Assembly: GCA_028872475.1 (NCBI GenBank)
Contig: JAQYMQ010000014.1
Location: 1 to 64,000, forward strand
DNA: 64,000 nt
Direction of reading: 5' to 3'
Source of the DNA: Eubacteriales bacterium
GTDB taxonomy: Bacteria > Bacillota > Clostridia > Peptostreptococcales > Anaerovoracaceae
Shown: piece by piece, positions 37,728 to 47,112 of the stretch
Position numbering within the stretch: the first letter of the stretch is position 1
How the letters are laid out: the number at the start of each line of letters is the position of its first letter
The notes under the pieces: model-generated
What the model was told of the DNA's origin: nothing
Seen by the model: the letters and a program-made list of their open reading frames with translations, nothing else
Databases searched by the model: none
Made by a program: the position numbers and the translations under genes

Positions 37728-38447
37728 TTAATTAAATTCAATCCCTATAAACTGATATTGAATATTGTTATTTATGAGTTCTTTAGGGTTTTCTACAAAA
37801 TAATTCAACTCATTCATAGGACGGTTTGTGTTAAATGATTCTTGCATTTTATTCCGCACTTTTTCTATGCTCGCCTGTGTGCCGCTTAACTTTATTATGA
37901 GCGGTATAAATTGATTTTTTGATATTTTTTGATAGCCCTCTGTTAGCAGTACCGTCGGTGCATTAGAATAAGAAATTTTAGAATCGTCTTTATATTTCCC
38001 TCCCGGAAAATCTTTGTCCTTTAAGGTTGTTGCAGTAGAAAACAAAATTTGGTCATTAGACTTAAAAGTTCCGAGGAAGAATTTAATAGGCTTATCGTAT
38101 TCTAAATAATTATCTTTAGCAAGCTCATTTTTTGTCCATTTGCCGTTAACATATTTGAAACTTATCAAGCTCACCGACTTAATATCCTTAGTTATATTGT
38201 ATTCACCTAATTGATAATCAATATCCTCGGCAATTGGCTCAGTTATCAATTTTATATCTTGATTTTCAACATTTTTAAGGTTGAGATTTAATTCCATGGA
38301 CTTTGCCGACGGGAGATTAGCTTGAGAATCGTCACTTATAACACCAAGTTGCGCCCTGTCTCCACAGCTCGTAAAAATCACTGCCCCTATGAGCAACAGG
38401 AGGACTGCAAATAAATATTTTCTAATACCACATATACGCATAAACAT
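37728..38447 (-). CDS. Putative lipoprotein of unknown function
   Basis: A 239-residue protein with a basic N-terminus, a hydrophobic segment and the lipobox IFTSC (cleavage before Cys 28). The mature part is beta/alpha mixed with no recognised motif; it is acidic and Asn-rich. GAGGGTGA lies before the ATG, and the start overlaps the preceding exported-protein gene by 26 nt, so the two are co-translated. Anchored on the outside of the membrane. Not assigned to any family. Confidence 0.7.
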   Translation of the reverse strand: MFMRICGIRKYLFAVLLLLIGAVIFTSCGDRAQLGVISDDSQANLPSAKSMELNLNLKNVENQDIKLITEPIAEDIDYQLGEYNITKDIKSVSLISFKYVNGKWTKNELAKDNYLEYDKPIKFFLGTFKSNDQILFSTATTLKDKDFPGGKYKDDSKISYSNAPTVLLTEGYQKISKNQFIPLIIKLSGTQASIEKVRNKMQESFNTNRPMNELNYFVENPKELINNNIQYQFIGIEFN

Positions 38448-39276
38448 GTTGTTTCACCCTCGCCCTTTTCTTCTTTTTATCTAATTCTAATAAATCGACT
38501 CTATTATCTGCCTTCAAGTGATATACAATACCAGTTGGAATACCATAAAGATTATGTGTTCTTGCTGTAGCATAACCTTCTACATTAATATCATGACCTA
38601 CAACAGGAGCAGAAGAATCTGTTACTTTAAAAGAAGACGACATTTTCCTTAATGTTATAACTGTTGTATATGCAGAACCTGAAACATATCTCACATTTAA
38701 ACCAGCATTAGAAATTTTATAATGATTAGTAGTTTCTAAGATTAATCTTCCATCAACTAAAGAGTGAACAAAAATTCTTGATGTATATTTCCTACTACCA
38801 TAATCTTTATATCCAGTAAATTCAACAGTGTGAGAGTTACTACTAGCTCTCGTTTCAATATTTGATTCTTTTTCAGGGATATCAGTGGCTTCAATTTTTA
38901 ATGTTTCACCATTTGACAAAACGAATTCTTTAGTTAATGTATTTGTATTCGATGGTATAGAAATTCCATGAGATAATTTATTATTAATTTCTGACAATAA
39001 AGTACGTCTATAGATATTTTTTGCTCCATCAGAAAGATTAGTATTCAATTGTTTTAGTCTTTTTAAATCATTTGAATTATTAACATCAATTGTTTTCACC
39101 TGATTAATATAATCGTCATATTCATGAACAGTATTTTGAATAGATGATGGTATAACCATTATTTTAGAATTGATATTTTGAGCATTAACGGACAATTTAG
39201 GCATTAAGCTACAAACTATTAGTACAGATAAGATTAGTAATGGTAACTTAATGAGTGGTATTTTGTTTATTTTCAT
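38422..39276 (-). CDS. Exported protein of unknown function
   Basis: A 284-residue protein with a signal peptide (cleavage near LSVNA-QN). The first 130 residues of the mature form are helical; the C-terminal 140 are beta-rich and Ser/Tyr-rich (HTVEFTGYKDYGSRKYTSRI; GLNVRYVSGSAYTTVITL), ending in a basic HVYAYMWY. AGGAGG is 7 nt upstream. It overlaps the downstream lipoprotein gene. No family recognised; a secreted protein with a membrane-anchored partner is inferred, for instance a toxin-immunity or adhesion pair, without direct evidence. Confidence 0.65.
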   Translation of the reverse strand: MKINKIPLIKLPLLILSVLIVCSLMPKLSVNAQNINSKIMVIPSSIQNTVHEYDDYINQVKTIDVNNSNDLKRLKQLNTNLSDGAKNIYRRTLLSEINNKLSHGISIPSNTNTLTKEFVLSNGETLKIEATDIPEKESNIETRASSNSHTVEFTGYKDYGSRKYTSRIFVHSLVDGRLILETTNHYKISNAGLNVRYVSGSAYTTVITLRKMSSSFKVTDSSAPVVGHDINVEGYATARTHNLYGIPTGIVYHLKADNRVDLLELDKKKKRARVKQHVYAYMWY

Positions 39277-39443
39277 AACATAACCTCCTCTAAATAATTA
39301 AATTAACTTAATTAAATTAAAGCACACGACTATATAATTGTCAATAATTTATCAACTCCTGTCTATGACAACTTAGATTTCTCCCACAAAATATCAATAG
39401 GAAAAAATACAAATATTTTGAATTAGTTAATCAGAGATTTAAA

Positions 39444-40601
39444 TCAAAGTGCCTTTTCAAAAATTTCCAAAATTTGCTCCTTAGTTAATTCCACATAATT
39501 GTTAACCATACTCTTTGCCGCCTTAGTAGCCATAATATCAAAATTCTCTTTATCTATGCCAACCTCTCTCAAAGTCATAGGTATATCAAGCGACTTGAAA
39601 TACTCTTCCATTCTGTCGATTCCGTCATTCGCCATCTTAAATTTATCTTCAATATAAGGAATATCCCAAACATTATGAGCAAATTCACAAAATTTCTCAA
39701 CAGTTATATCACTTAAAACCGCTCTCATCCAATGAGGTGTAATTATAGCAAGTCCCACACCATGTGTAATATCATAATAGGCTGAAAGTTGATGTTCTAT
39801 AGGATGTACTGTCCAATTAACCTCGTTTCCAAGCTTAATAAAATCATTAATCGCCCAGCTACTTGCCCACATAAGATTTGCTCTAGCTTCATAGTTTGTA
39901 GGTTCTTTAATAGCGATAGGAGCAAACTCTATAACTGTCTTTAATAACGCTTCACAGTTTCTAACATTCATATATGTATTAACATTTGAAAAGTATGACT
40001 CCAATATATGAGATATTATATCTGCGCTTCCAGCCGCTGTCTGATATTTGGAAACTGAATAAGTATAAGTTGGATCCATTACAGAAAATACCGGTCTAAC
40101 AAGCTCTGATTTAAAACCTATTTTATCATTTTTAGTCATATCGCTTATTACCGCTGCAACGTCCATTTCAGAGCCTGTAGCGGCCAAAGTCAACACACTT
40201 GCTACATACAAACTATCTTTTATCTTTCTACCGTCAAGCACTATATCCCACGCATCGCCATCATATTTAGTAGCTCCTGCAATAGCCTTAGCGCAGTCTA
40301 TTGTAGAACCTCCACCTACGGCTAAAACAAGCTTTACATTTTCTTTCCTACATAGGTCCACACCTTTTCGAACTGTCTGTATACGTGGATTCGGTTCAAC
40401 GCCGGCTAATTCTACAAACTCAACAGCATTATCATTTAGCTGTTTTACAACATCATCATAAATTCCATTTTTCTTTATGCTTCCACCACCGTATAAAAGC
40501 AATACCTTATCAGCATATTTCTTAACTTCGTGACCTAAATTTTTAATTTGCCCCTCACCAAAAAATATCTTTGTCGGGATGCTATATATAAAATTATTCA
40601 T
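39444..40601 (-). CDS. Iron-containing alcohol dehydrogenase (butanol dehydrogenase-like)
   Basis: A 385-residue group III alcohol dehydrogenase. NAD(P) motif VLAVGGGSTIDCAKAIA; metal ligands in AGSADIISHILE, HPIEHQLSAYYDITHGVG (three His and one Asp in total). It reduces aldehydes such as butyraldehyde or acetaldehyde with NAD(P)H. The ATG at 40601 is fixed by AGGAGG just upstream; an earlier open frame is rejected. Similar to YqhD/BdhA. Confidence 0.92.
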   Translation of the reverse strand: MNNFIYSIPTKIFFGEGQIKNLGHEVKKYADKVLLLYGGGSIKKNGIYDDVVKQLNDNAVEFVELAGVEPNPRIQTVRKGVDLCRKENVKLVLAVGGGSTIDCAKAIAGATKYDGDAWDIVLDGRKIKDSLYVASVLTLAATGSEMDVAAVISDMTKNDKIGFKSELVRPVFSVMDPTYTYSVSKYQTAAGSADIISHILESYFSNVNTYMNVRNCEALLKTVIEFAPIAIKEPTNYEARANLMWASSWAINDFIKLGNEVNWTVHPIEHQLSAYYDITHGVGLAIITPHWMRAVLSDITVEKFCEFAHNVWDIPYIEDKFKMANDGIDRMEEYFKSLDIPMTLREVGIDKENFDIMATKAAKSMVNNYVELTKEQILEIFEKAL

Positions 40602-40734
40602 AATTCCTCCTAATCTTAATATTTCCAATAGTTTATTTTACCAATACTATATATACATTCTATATCTACTTCAAGTAAATACACAACGATTTTCTTAATT
40701 ATATAAACAAAAAATATATGTTTTTAACCATAAT

Positions 40735-40769
40735 AAAACCCAAGCATCTTATCAACACTCGGGCTTTTA
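40735..40769 (-). terminator. Terminator downstream of asnS
   Basis: AAGCCCGAG and CTTGGGTTT arms flank a loop on the minus strand, then T-rich sequence; moderate stem. Confidence 0.5.
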
Positions 40770-40833
40770 AATTAAGTTTTCTCTATTATCCGCTATATCT
40801 ATGATATTAATATATTAATATATTTTTATATTT

Positions 40834-42228
40834 CTAAAACTCTGCTGACTTTTGAGTTCTTGGGAATGGTAATACGTCTCTAATGTTACCCATTCCTGTA
40901 ACGTACATAATCATTCTTTCAAAGCCTAGACCGTATCCGGCATGCTTAACACCACCATATTTTCTAAGCTCTAGGTACCACCAATAATCCTTTTCATCAA
41001 GACCCATTTCATCCATTCTTTCCTTAAGAATATCAAGTCTTTCTTCTCTTTGACTTCCACCGATAATTTCACCAATACCAGGAACAAGCAAGTCACAAGC
41101 CGCAACAGTCTTACCATCATCATTAAGTCTCATATAAAAAGCCTTAATATCTTTTGGATAATCTGTAACAAATACAGGCTTCTTGTAAACTTCTTCTGTT
41201 AAATATCTTTCATGTTCTGTCTGAAGGTCAATACCCCATTCAACAGGATATTCAAACGGTCTATCAGCCTTTAGTAATATTTCTACAGCTTCTGTATATG
41301 TAACTCTTTCAAAATCAGAATTCACAATATTTTCAAGTCTTTCAATTAAGCCTTTATCAACAAACTGATTGAAAAACGCCATTTCTTCAGGAGCATTTTC
41401 TAGAAGATAGCTAATTATATACTTAATCATCGCTTCTGCAACTTCCATATTACCCTGAAGGTCACAAAATGCTATTTCAGGCTCTATCATCCAAAATTCA
41501 GATGCGTGCCTTGCAGTATTAGAATTTTCCGCTCTGAAAGTAGGTCCAAATGTATAAACGTTTTTAAATGCTAAAGCAAAAATTTCTGCTTCAAGTTGTC
41601 CACTAACAGTAAGACTTGCTTCCTTTCCAAAAAAGTCCTTTGTGTAATCAATATTACCACTTTTATCAACAGGAGTATTCTGCATATCTAAAGTTGTAAC
41701 TCTAAACATTTCTCCTGCACCCTCGGCATCGCTTCCTGTAATAATTGGCGTATGAACATAAACAAAATCATTTTCCTGGAAAAATTTATGTATAGCATAA
41801 GCAACTAAAGATCTAATTCTAAAAACTGCAGCAAAAGTATTACTTCTTGGTCTTAAATGAGCAATCTCTCTTAAGTATTCCATAGAGTGTCTCTTTTTCT
41901 GTAATGGATAATCTGAATCAGATAACGCTTCAACATCTACACTTGTCGCCTTTATTTCAAATGGCTGTTTGGCATCCGGCGTTAAAACCAATTCACCATG
42001 AACAGATATAGCTGTTGCAATAGGAAGTTTTGCAATTTCGTCAAAATTATCTAAATTATCTGCCTCATAAACTACCTGTACTGATTTGAAAAATGTACCG
42101 TCATTCAACTCGATAAATCCAAACTTATTTGAACCTCTATTAGTTCTAATCCAGCCTTCAACACTAATTTGCTTGCTAGCATAATCTTCAGTTTTTCTAA
42201 ATAAGTCTTTAATTTTTAGCCCCTGCAT
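40834..42228 (-). CDS. asnS: Asparaginyl-tRNA synthetase
   Basis: A 464-residue class IIb synthetase: OB-fold anticodon domain ([20 protein letters not shown]), motif 2 [20 protein letters not shown] and motif 3 [16 protein letters not shown]. It charges tRNA-Asn. AGGAG precedes the ATG. It overlaps the preceding flavodoxin-like gene by 13 nt. No T-box is visible. Confidence 0.97.
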   Translation of the reverse strand: MQGLKIKDLFRKTEDYASKQISVEGWIRTNRGSNKFGFIELNDGTFFKSVQVVYEADNLDNFDEIAKLPIATAISVHGELVLTPDAKQPFEIKATSVDVEALSDSDYPLQKKRHSMEYLREIAHLRPRSNTFAAVFRIRSLVAYAIHKFFQENDFVYVHTPIITGSDAEGAGEMFRVTTLDMQNTPVDKSGNIDYTKDFFGKEASLTVSGQLEAEIFALAFKNVYTFGPTFRAENSNTARHASEFWMIEPEIAFCDLQGNMEVAEAMIKYIISYLLENAPEEMAFFNQFVDKGLIERLENIVNSDFERVTYTEAVEILLKADRPFEYPVEWGIDLQTEHERYLTEEVYKKPVFVTDYPKDIKAFYMRLNDDGKTVAACDLLVPGIGEIIGGSQREERLDILKERMDEMGLDEKDYWWYLELRKYGGVKHAGYGLGFERMIMYVTGMGNIRDVLPFPRTQKSAEF

Positions 42229-42914
42229 AAATCTTCTACTCCTATTCTTCTATCTAAATCTTTTTCTTCAAGACCATTTCTTATAATTAATTTTCTCCAG
42301 CCAAGTTCACTCATCTTTATATATTCATCCCTTGGCATATCTATAGTAGCATAAATATTGTCATTAGAACATTTTTCTTTGCTATCTTCGTGTTTTATAT
42401 CAGAAAAATCCGAACATAGACAGTCTATTATTTTATCAAAAAAGGCTTTCATATATTTTTTTACGCCTTCGCCAACAGGGATTTTTCTTGCCCCTGTCAG
42501 TGCTCCACCGCCGCCAAAACCGGCAGCAACAACAAAATTATATTCCATCTCTCTAGTCCACATCTTTATCATTTCGATAGCAAGACTCGTTTGAACAGCT
42601 TCATGCAATCCACAATTTACGATTACAGACACGTTTTTATTTTCACCAAACGCTTCTCTATTATCTCTTATATACTCCAACGATTCAACCAGATTCCCCG
42701 GTAAACTGTCAAAATACAGTGGAAATACAAACATTATATTTGAGGAATGCTTTATTTCAGCTAAACAATCTTGTTGCATTGAATCCTTAAGCAGCATATT
42801 TTTTATTGATATATCTGCATTAACATCATTAACATAGCTTATGAAATCATTTACAACAGTCGCACTTGCACCCTTCTCGCCCCTTGGACTAGCATTGATT
42901 ATAGTAAGCTCCAT
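42216..42914 (-). CDS. Flavodoxin-like NAD(P)H-dependent oxidoreductase
   Basis: A 232-residue protein with a flavodoxin fold: [20 protein letters not shown] binds the FMN phosphate, and [21 protein letters not shown] is the second FMN loop. [10 protein letters not shown] follows. The C-terminal 60 residues are an extra charged domain. Substrate unknown. It overlaps the second flavodoxin-like gene and asnS, forming a three-gene overlap. Confidence 0.8.
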   Translation of the reverse strand: MELTIINASPRGEKGASATVVNDFISYVNDVNADISIKNMLLKDSMQQDCLAEIKHSSNIMFVFPLYFDSLPGNLVESLEYIRDNREAFGENKNVSVIVNCGLHEAVQTSLAIEMIKMWTREMEYNFVVAAGFGGGGALTGARKIPVGEGVKKYMKAFFDKIIDCLCSDFSDIKHEDSKEKCSNDNIYATIDMPRDEYIKMSELGWRKLIIRNGLEEKDLDRRIGVEDLCRG

Positions 42915-43383
42915 CTTTTATTAACTCCTCGGCAATCTTTACTGCCTCTTCAGTTTTAACATATGAAATATTTGTATTAGTAAATCCTAAATTATTTGCA
43001 TTTCTCATCACTAAATCAATACCTACATTCATTTGTTTACTATCAAATATGGCGTCGCTATAAAAATAAATATCAAAATCCGGATTATTATCATATCTTC
43101 TGGCGTGACGCATCTGCCCATTAACAATCTCAAAGTCAGCATGCACAGACGGCAGACATCTATCCAAAATTTTCTTAACTCTACTGCTATAACCACCAAA
43201 TTCCATCTTACTAATTATAACTACACGGTCTGCATTACCCATTTTAGCTCCTGATTGTTCGAAGCCATCTTTAATAACGCATACCCCCGGAGTTTTTACA
43301 AAACATGAAAAACACCCCATGCAATGTTGTGCTATTTCTTCTTTTTCAGTTATACATAAATCCGATATTACGAAAGTAAGCAT
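42889..43383 (-). CDS. NADPH-dependent FMN reductase-like flavoprotein (N-terminally short)
   Basis: A 164-residue protein with CMGCFSCFVKTPGVCVIKD, the Cys-rich motif of iron-sulfur flavoproteins/FMN reductases, and FGGYSSRVKKILDRCLP. The classical N-terminal FMN loop (xxGSPRxxG) is absent: the ATG at 43383 starts at strand 1 as LTFVISDLC, without the phosphate loop. It overlaps the next gene by 26 nt. It is probably a partner of that flavodoxin; the missing loop may mean FMN is shared. The ribosome binding site is weak. Confidence 0.75.
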   Translation of the reverse strand: MLTFVISDLCITEKEEIAQHCMGCFSCFVKTPGVCVIKDGFEQSGAKMGNADRVVIISKMEFGGYSSRVKKILDRCLPSVHADFEIVNGQMRHARRYDNNPDFDIYFYSDAIFDSKQMNVGIDLVMRNANNLGFTNTNISYVKTEEAVKIAEELIKDGAYYNQC

Positions 43384-43556
43384 CTTTTCTTTCAACACCC
43401 TATTCTTTCAAACTAAATATTGCTAAACACCAGTTCCACATTTCAAAATGACAATATATCATCAATAAAACCGAATTTAACAATCGCATACAAAAATTAT
43501 ACCACAAATATTTGTATCCTGAAATTAATGCTCCACCCCTCCATACTAAGCAATTA

Positions 43557-43585
43557 TTGTTTTTACTAATAGTTTTCTATATAAT
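43557..43585 (+). promoter_or_regulatory. Consensus promoter directly before the ATG (leaderless transcript candidate)
   Basis: TTGTTT (43557-43562), 17-nt spacer, TATAAT (43580-43585). The ATG is at 43592, 6 nt after the -10, so transcription should begin at about the start codon and leave no ribosome binding site; none is visible. Confidence 0.65.
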
Positions 43586-43591
43586 CAAATC

Positions 43592-44905
43592 ATGATGAAA
43601 TACAATACAATAATTATTGGTGGCGGTACAGCAGGACTTTTCTTTTCAGCCATCACGCCCACAAATAAAAAAACTCTATTAATTGACCATAACACAAAAT
43701 TAGGTGTTAAACTTTTGATGTCTGGAAATGGACAATGCAATATCACGCACAGCGGCTCCATCAAAGATTTTATTAATAAATATGGCAATAACGGTAAATA
43801 TATTAGAAAAATACTATATAAACACTCTAACATTAATCTAGTTAATTATATAAAAAGCTTAGGAATCCCTTTGTCAACAAAAGAAAATGGAAAAGTTTTC
43901 CCTGCATCTATGGATTCTAGGCAAATTGTCAATTCTCTTATTGCACATGCAAAATCAAATGGTGTCGATTTTCAATTGGGTCGTAAAGTTATATCTATTA
44001 CTAATATTAACAATCAGCAACAAGATCTACAAATTAACACAAAGCATATCAATCAATACGAAAAAATAAATAATACTAACTTATCAACTGAAAACACAAA
44101 TTATGAGATTAAACTCAATAACGGTGATACATATCTCTGTGAAAATCTTGTAATAGCTTGTGGCGGACTATCATATCCTAAAACAGGATCAGATGGCTCA
44201 ATAGTAGAAGTATTAAACCAAAATTTTACTTTGAAATGGAAAAAGCAAACTCCTGCTTTATGCCCCGTCTTTGTCGATAATTACAATTTTTCTGACCTAA
44301 GTGGTATTAGCATTAATAACGTCATATTATCTATCAAGAAAAAAAACAACGATAAAATCACTTATCTTTCTAAAGAAGACAGTCTACTTTTCACACATAA
44401 AAATTTGTCTGGTCCACTAATATTAAACTCATCTAGGCATATTGATGCAGGCGATACAATCTTAATTAATTTTCTACCATCAATAAATCGTGAAAATTTT
44501 ACATCTAAGATAAAACTATCAATACAAAAAGAAAAAATAAGTTTATCATCATATTTAAGTCGAAATTATAAATTGCCAAAACGATTTATCGTATCTTTGC
44601 TTAAAGAAATAAGTTTAGAAAACGCTAAATTACCAGAAATCAATAGCAAACAATTAAAAACTTTAATAGAAAAACTTTTCTCATGGTCATTTACATGTAC
44701 ATCTAAAGCAGGCTTTAATCAAGCGATGGTAACTGCTGGCGGATTAGATATATCCCAAATTAACCTTTCCACTATGGAAAGTAACTCGTATAAAAATCTA
44801 TTTTTTATTGGCGAAATACTTGATATTGACGGAGATACAGGCGGTTATAATATTCAGTTTGCTTATTCATCTGCTATGGCAAGTATAGATAAGATTTATT
44901 CATAA
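43592..44905 (+). CDS. HI0933-type flavoprotein (BaiN/YhiN family, NAD(P)/FAD-dependent oxidoreductase)
   Basis: A 437-residue protein: N-terminal FAD-binding YNTIIIGGGTAGLFFSA, then the family signature KLLMSGNGQCNITH, FPASMDSRQIV, and NLVIACGGLSYPKTGSDG; the C-terminal FFIGEILDIDGDTGGYNIQFAYSSA completes FAD binding. Members are often annotated as aminoacetone oxidase or BaiN; real substrates are mostly unknown. The start has two adjacent ATGs and no ribosome binding site. Monocistronic between a promoter and a terminator. Confidence 0.9.
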   Translation: MMKYNTIIIGGGTAGLFFSAITPTNKKTLLIDHNTKLGVKLLMSGNGQCNITHSGSIKDFINKYGNNGKYIRKILYKHSNINLVNYIKSLGIPLSTKENGKVFPASMDSRQIVNSLIAHAKSNGVDFQLGRKVISITNINNQQQDLQINTKHINQYEKINNTNLSTENTNYEIKLNNGDTYLCENLVIACGGLSYPKTGSDGSIVEVLNQNFTLKWKKQTPALCPVFVDNYNFSDLSGISINNVILSIKKKNNDKITYLSKEDSLLFTHKNLSGPLILNSSRHIDAGDTILINFLPSINRENFTSKIKLSIQKEKISLSSYLSRNYKLPKRFIVSLLKEISLENAKLPEINSKQLKTLIEKLFSWSFTCTSKAGFNQAMVTAGGLDISQINLSTMESNSYKNLFFIGEILDIDGDTGGYNIQFAYSSAMASIDKIYS

Positions 44906-44917
44906 AATTAAACATAT

Positions 44918-44950
44918 AAAAAAGAGGTGCACTTCAAAAGCACCTCTTTT
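44918..44950. terminator. Convergent bidirectional terminator
   Basis: AAAAGAGGTGC and GCACCTCTTTT form a perfect 11-bp stem with a 9-nt loop, between the flavoprotein and the TauE gene, usable from both sides. Confidence 0.8.
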
Positions 44951-44978
44951 AAATTCTCTAATTATTAATCTTAAGCAA

Positions 44979-45917
44979 TTATACTGCTGATCCCTTTGTA
45001 ATAGCATCCTTTAAGAATAGCACTGCTGTTAGATATACAACACCAACTACGATATAAGTTAATACTTCTAGTGGAATGCTGCTTACGAATAAGTATGCAC
45101 AAGTTACACCTAATGCACCAAATACAGCCTGCATTACAGAAGCATACATATCAAATCTACCTTCCTTAATGAACTTAGGACCATTACCGAATGCCATTAA
45201 GAATGCACAAGAACCCATCATTGCTGGGAATGCTACACCTACGTTCATTCCTAATAATGCACATAATGCCATACAAGGAGCGTAAAGACCTACACCAATA
45301 CTCATTAAAGCACCTAGTACAAAGTTTACAACTACAGCGATAACTAGTTTAACACCAGATACGCCCATTGCTGTTCCTACTACACCGAAAGGACCTACAC
45401 CTAAAACTTTTAGTAACATGATAGTTCCTAGGATAGTTAAGCCAACAAACATCGCATATCTAACTTTCTTTCTATCGAACTTAGATACAACACCTGCCAT
45501 AAGCATTGAACCTAATACAGCTGCAACAAGCATAGATACAAGAGTTACAATATCCATTTCTACGAAGCCAAAGAATAAAAATGCCTCCATACAAACGGCA
45601 ATTGTATCACCAACGTTCAAAGTACCAGGGATCAAGATATCGTCTACTGACTTTGACATTTTGAAAGCTGCTGAAGATGGCGCAAATGAACCGATACCTA
45701 ATGTATCTCCAAAGTTTGCTAAGAAGCCAATGATTGCCGTAGCAATTCTGTGCTTCTTCTGTTCCTGCCATAACTCTTCACCAGTCATGCCAAACTCTTC
45801 AATAACTTCTGGGTTTGATCTTATTTCCTTAATTTTCTTATACATTAGGAATGCATTTAAAAGGATACCTATTGCTGCAAGACCTTTTAAAATATTTACC
45901 GGCGTGAATAATTCCAT
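44979..45917 (-). CDS. TauE/SafE-family sulfite/sulfonate exporter-like permease
   Basis: A 312-residue polytopic membrane protein with about eight hydrophobic segments and the repeated TauE/SafE pattern (ATAIIGFLANFGDTLGIGSF; NFVLGALMSIGVGLYAPC). The family moves small organosulfur or anionic compounds across the membrane; substrate unknown. GGAGG is 8 nt before the ATG at 45917; an upstream in-frame ATG lies before that site and is disfavoured. Confidence 0.85.
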   Translation of the reverse strand: MELFTPVNILKGLAAIGILLNAFLMYKKIKEIRSNPEVIEEFGMTGEELWQEQKKHRIATAIIGFLANFGDTLGIGSFAPSSAAFKMSKSVDDILIPGTLNVGDTIAVCMEAFLFFGFVEMDIVTLVSMLVAAVLGSMLMAGVVSKFDRKKVRYAMFVGLTILGTIMLLKVLGVGPFGVVGTAMGVSGVKLVIAVVVNFVLGALMSIGVGLYAPCMALCALLGMNVGVAFPAMMGSCAFLMAFGNGPKFIKEGRFDMYASVMQAVFGALGVTCAYLFVSSIPLEVLTYIVVGVVYLTAVLFLKDAITKGSAV

Positions 45918-46126
45918 AACAAAATCCTCCATATAAAATTGTATGCAATACCATTATTTTAACAAGTATTCAAATATCCCCCGATGACAGAATACCCCTC
46001 ATTACATGAATGATAACATTTTTGTCATAAAAGAACAACAAAAAGTTAATAATTTATCAAAATTTATTTTACTTGCATAATTATTGAAATTTAAATATAC
46101 TAAGTATAAACATTTGCAAAAATTAA

Positions 46127-46150
46127 TATTGTATTTTTTTAATACAATAT
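46127..46150. repeat. Inverted repeat, 10-bp arms with T4 loop
   Basis: ATATTGTATT (46127-46136), TTTT, AATACAATAT (46141-46150). It lies 16 nt before a larger palindrome and shares ATATTGT/ACAATAT half elements with it. Confidence 0.5.
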
Positions 46151-46165
46151 ATTAGATAATTAAAT

Positions 46166-46209
46166 AATCATCAATCTAGGTGACAATATTGTCACCTAGA
46201 TTGATGATT
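46166..46209. repeat. 44-bp perfect palindrome before the ycxB-like gene
   Basis: Left arm AATCATCAATCTAGGTGACA (46166-46185) runs into AT/AT and mirrors exactly to 46209, with no loop. It ends 10 nt before the ribosome binding site (GGAG) of the gene at 46232. It could be a multimeric regulator site, or in RNA a hairpin that blocks translation. No match to a known operator is recognised. Confidence 0.75.
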
Positions 46210-46231
46210 TCGCAGACTACGGAGAAATATA

Positions 46232-47011
46232 ATGGATACAATTTTTAAAATAACAACCACACATACCGAAGAAGTTATTCGTGCTTATGCGAAGATTTTC
46301 ACTAAACAAAATAGCAGCAAAGCCATCATTCGCTATGCCATAATTGCCGGATTATTCATTCTAGCACCAAAATTATTAAAGCTTGCAATGATAGGAAAAA
46401 TAATTTCATGGGTAGGTGCTGCTCTCGTTTTTGTATTACTCTTTAGCAGAGAATATCTAACATTTGTCAATATGTTAAATAATGATATTTACTACAAAAC
46501 GAGAAAAAAAATTATTTTTGAATTCTGCAAAGAAGTATTCTATGTAAATACAGAAGAAAAAAAGATAAAACATAAATATAAAGAAATAGATAAAATTTAT
46601 ACAAATAAAACTTTATTTTTCATTCACATGAAAGATAGATCTTTATACATCATTCCAAAAGAGCATATAGATAACTACGGTATCGACATTGTAGAAAAGG
46701 ATACTGAAAAAGAAGATACAAAATACGATACAAATAATGAATCCTCTACAGAATCAAACGTAGATACAAATATAAATTTAGATGCAACCGCTGACATTGA
46801 AGAAAAAACATCAACCGAAACAGTTGCGATTGATTATGAAAACATTACTTTTATTAACTTCATGAAGCACGTAACAGGTTTAAACCCTTCAAATATCAAA
46901 AAAGGATCTTCGATACAACTGACATTCATGCCTAGGTTAAGACAGCAACCTCAAAGAACCGTCAAAGCTTCAAAAAATAATAATGCGAACAAAACTAATA
47001 AGAAAAAATAG
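46232..47011 (+). CDS. YcxB-like membrane protein
   Basis: A 259-residue protein with two transmembrane segments (about residues 32-72), a short cytoplasmic beta domain with TNKTLFFIHMKDRSLYIIPKE (YcxB-like pattern), an acidic, low-complexity stretch, and a Lys/Asn-rich tail (ASKNNNANKTNKKK). YcxB-like proteins are of unknown function. GGAG lies 7 nt before the ATG. The two inverted repeats upstream suggest tight regulation. Confidence 0.65.
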   Translation: MDTIFKITTTHTEEVIRAYAKIFTKQNSSKAIIRYAIIAGLFILAPKLLKLAMIGKIISWVGAALVFVLLFSREYLTFVNMLNNDIYYKTRKKIIFEFCKEVFYVNTEEKKIKHKYKEIDKIYTNKTLFFIHMKDRSLYIIPKEHIDNYGIDIVEKDTEKEDTKYDTNNESSTESNVDTNINLDATADIEEKTSTETVAIDYENITFINFMKHVTGLNPSNIKKGSSIQLTFMPRLRQQPQRTVKASKNNNANKTNKKK

Positions 47012-47035
47012 TAATTCAATATAATAAATATATAA

Positions 47036-47070
47036 AAACTCTGTGCTAAACATGCTTTAACACAGAGTTT
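47036..47070. terminator. Convergent terminator between ycxB-like gene and the zinc operon
   Basis: AAACTCTGTGCTAAA pairs with TTTAACACAGAGTTT around a 5-nt loop, usable in both directions. Confidence 0.75.
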
Positions 47071-47112
47071 ATTTATAATCTTAACCTAATTTATTTGTTG
47101 TAATTGTTTAAT

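Noticed and set aside
39290..39318. AT-rich near-repeat (TTAATTAAATTAA) before the exported-protein gene
   Set aside because: Low-complexity AT sequence of a kind expected in promoters here; no regulatory claim can be supported.
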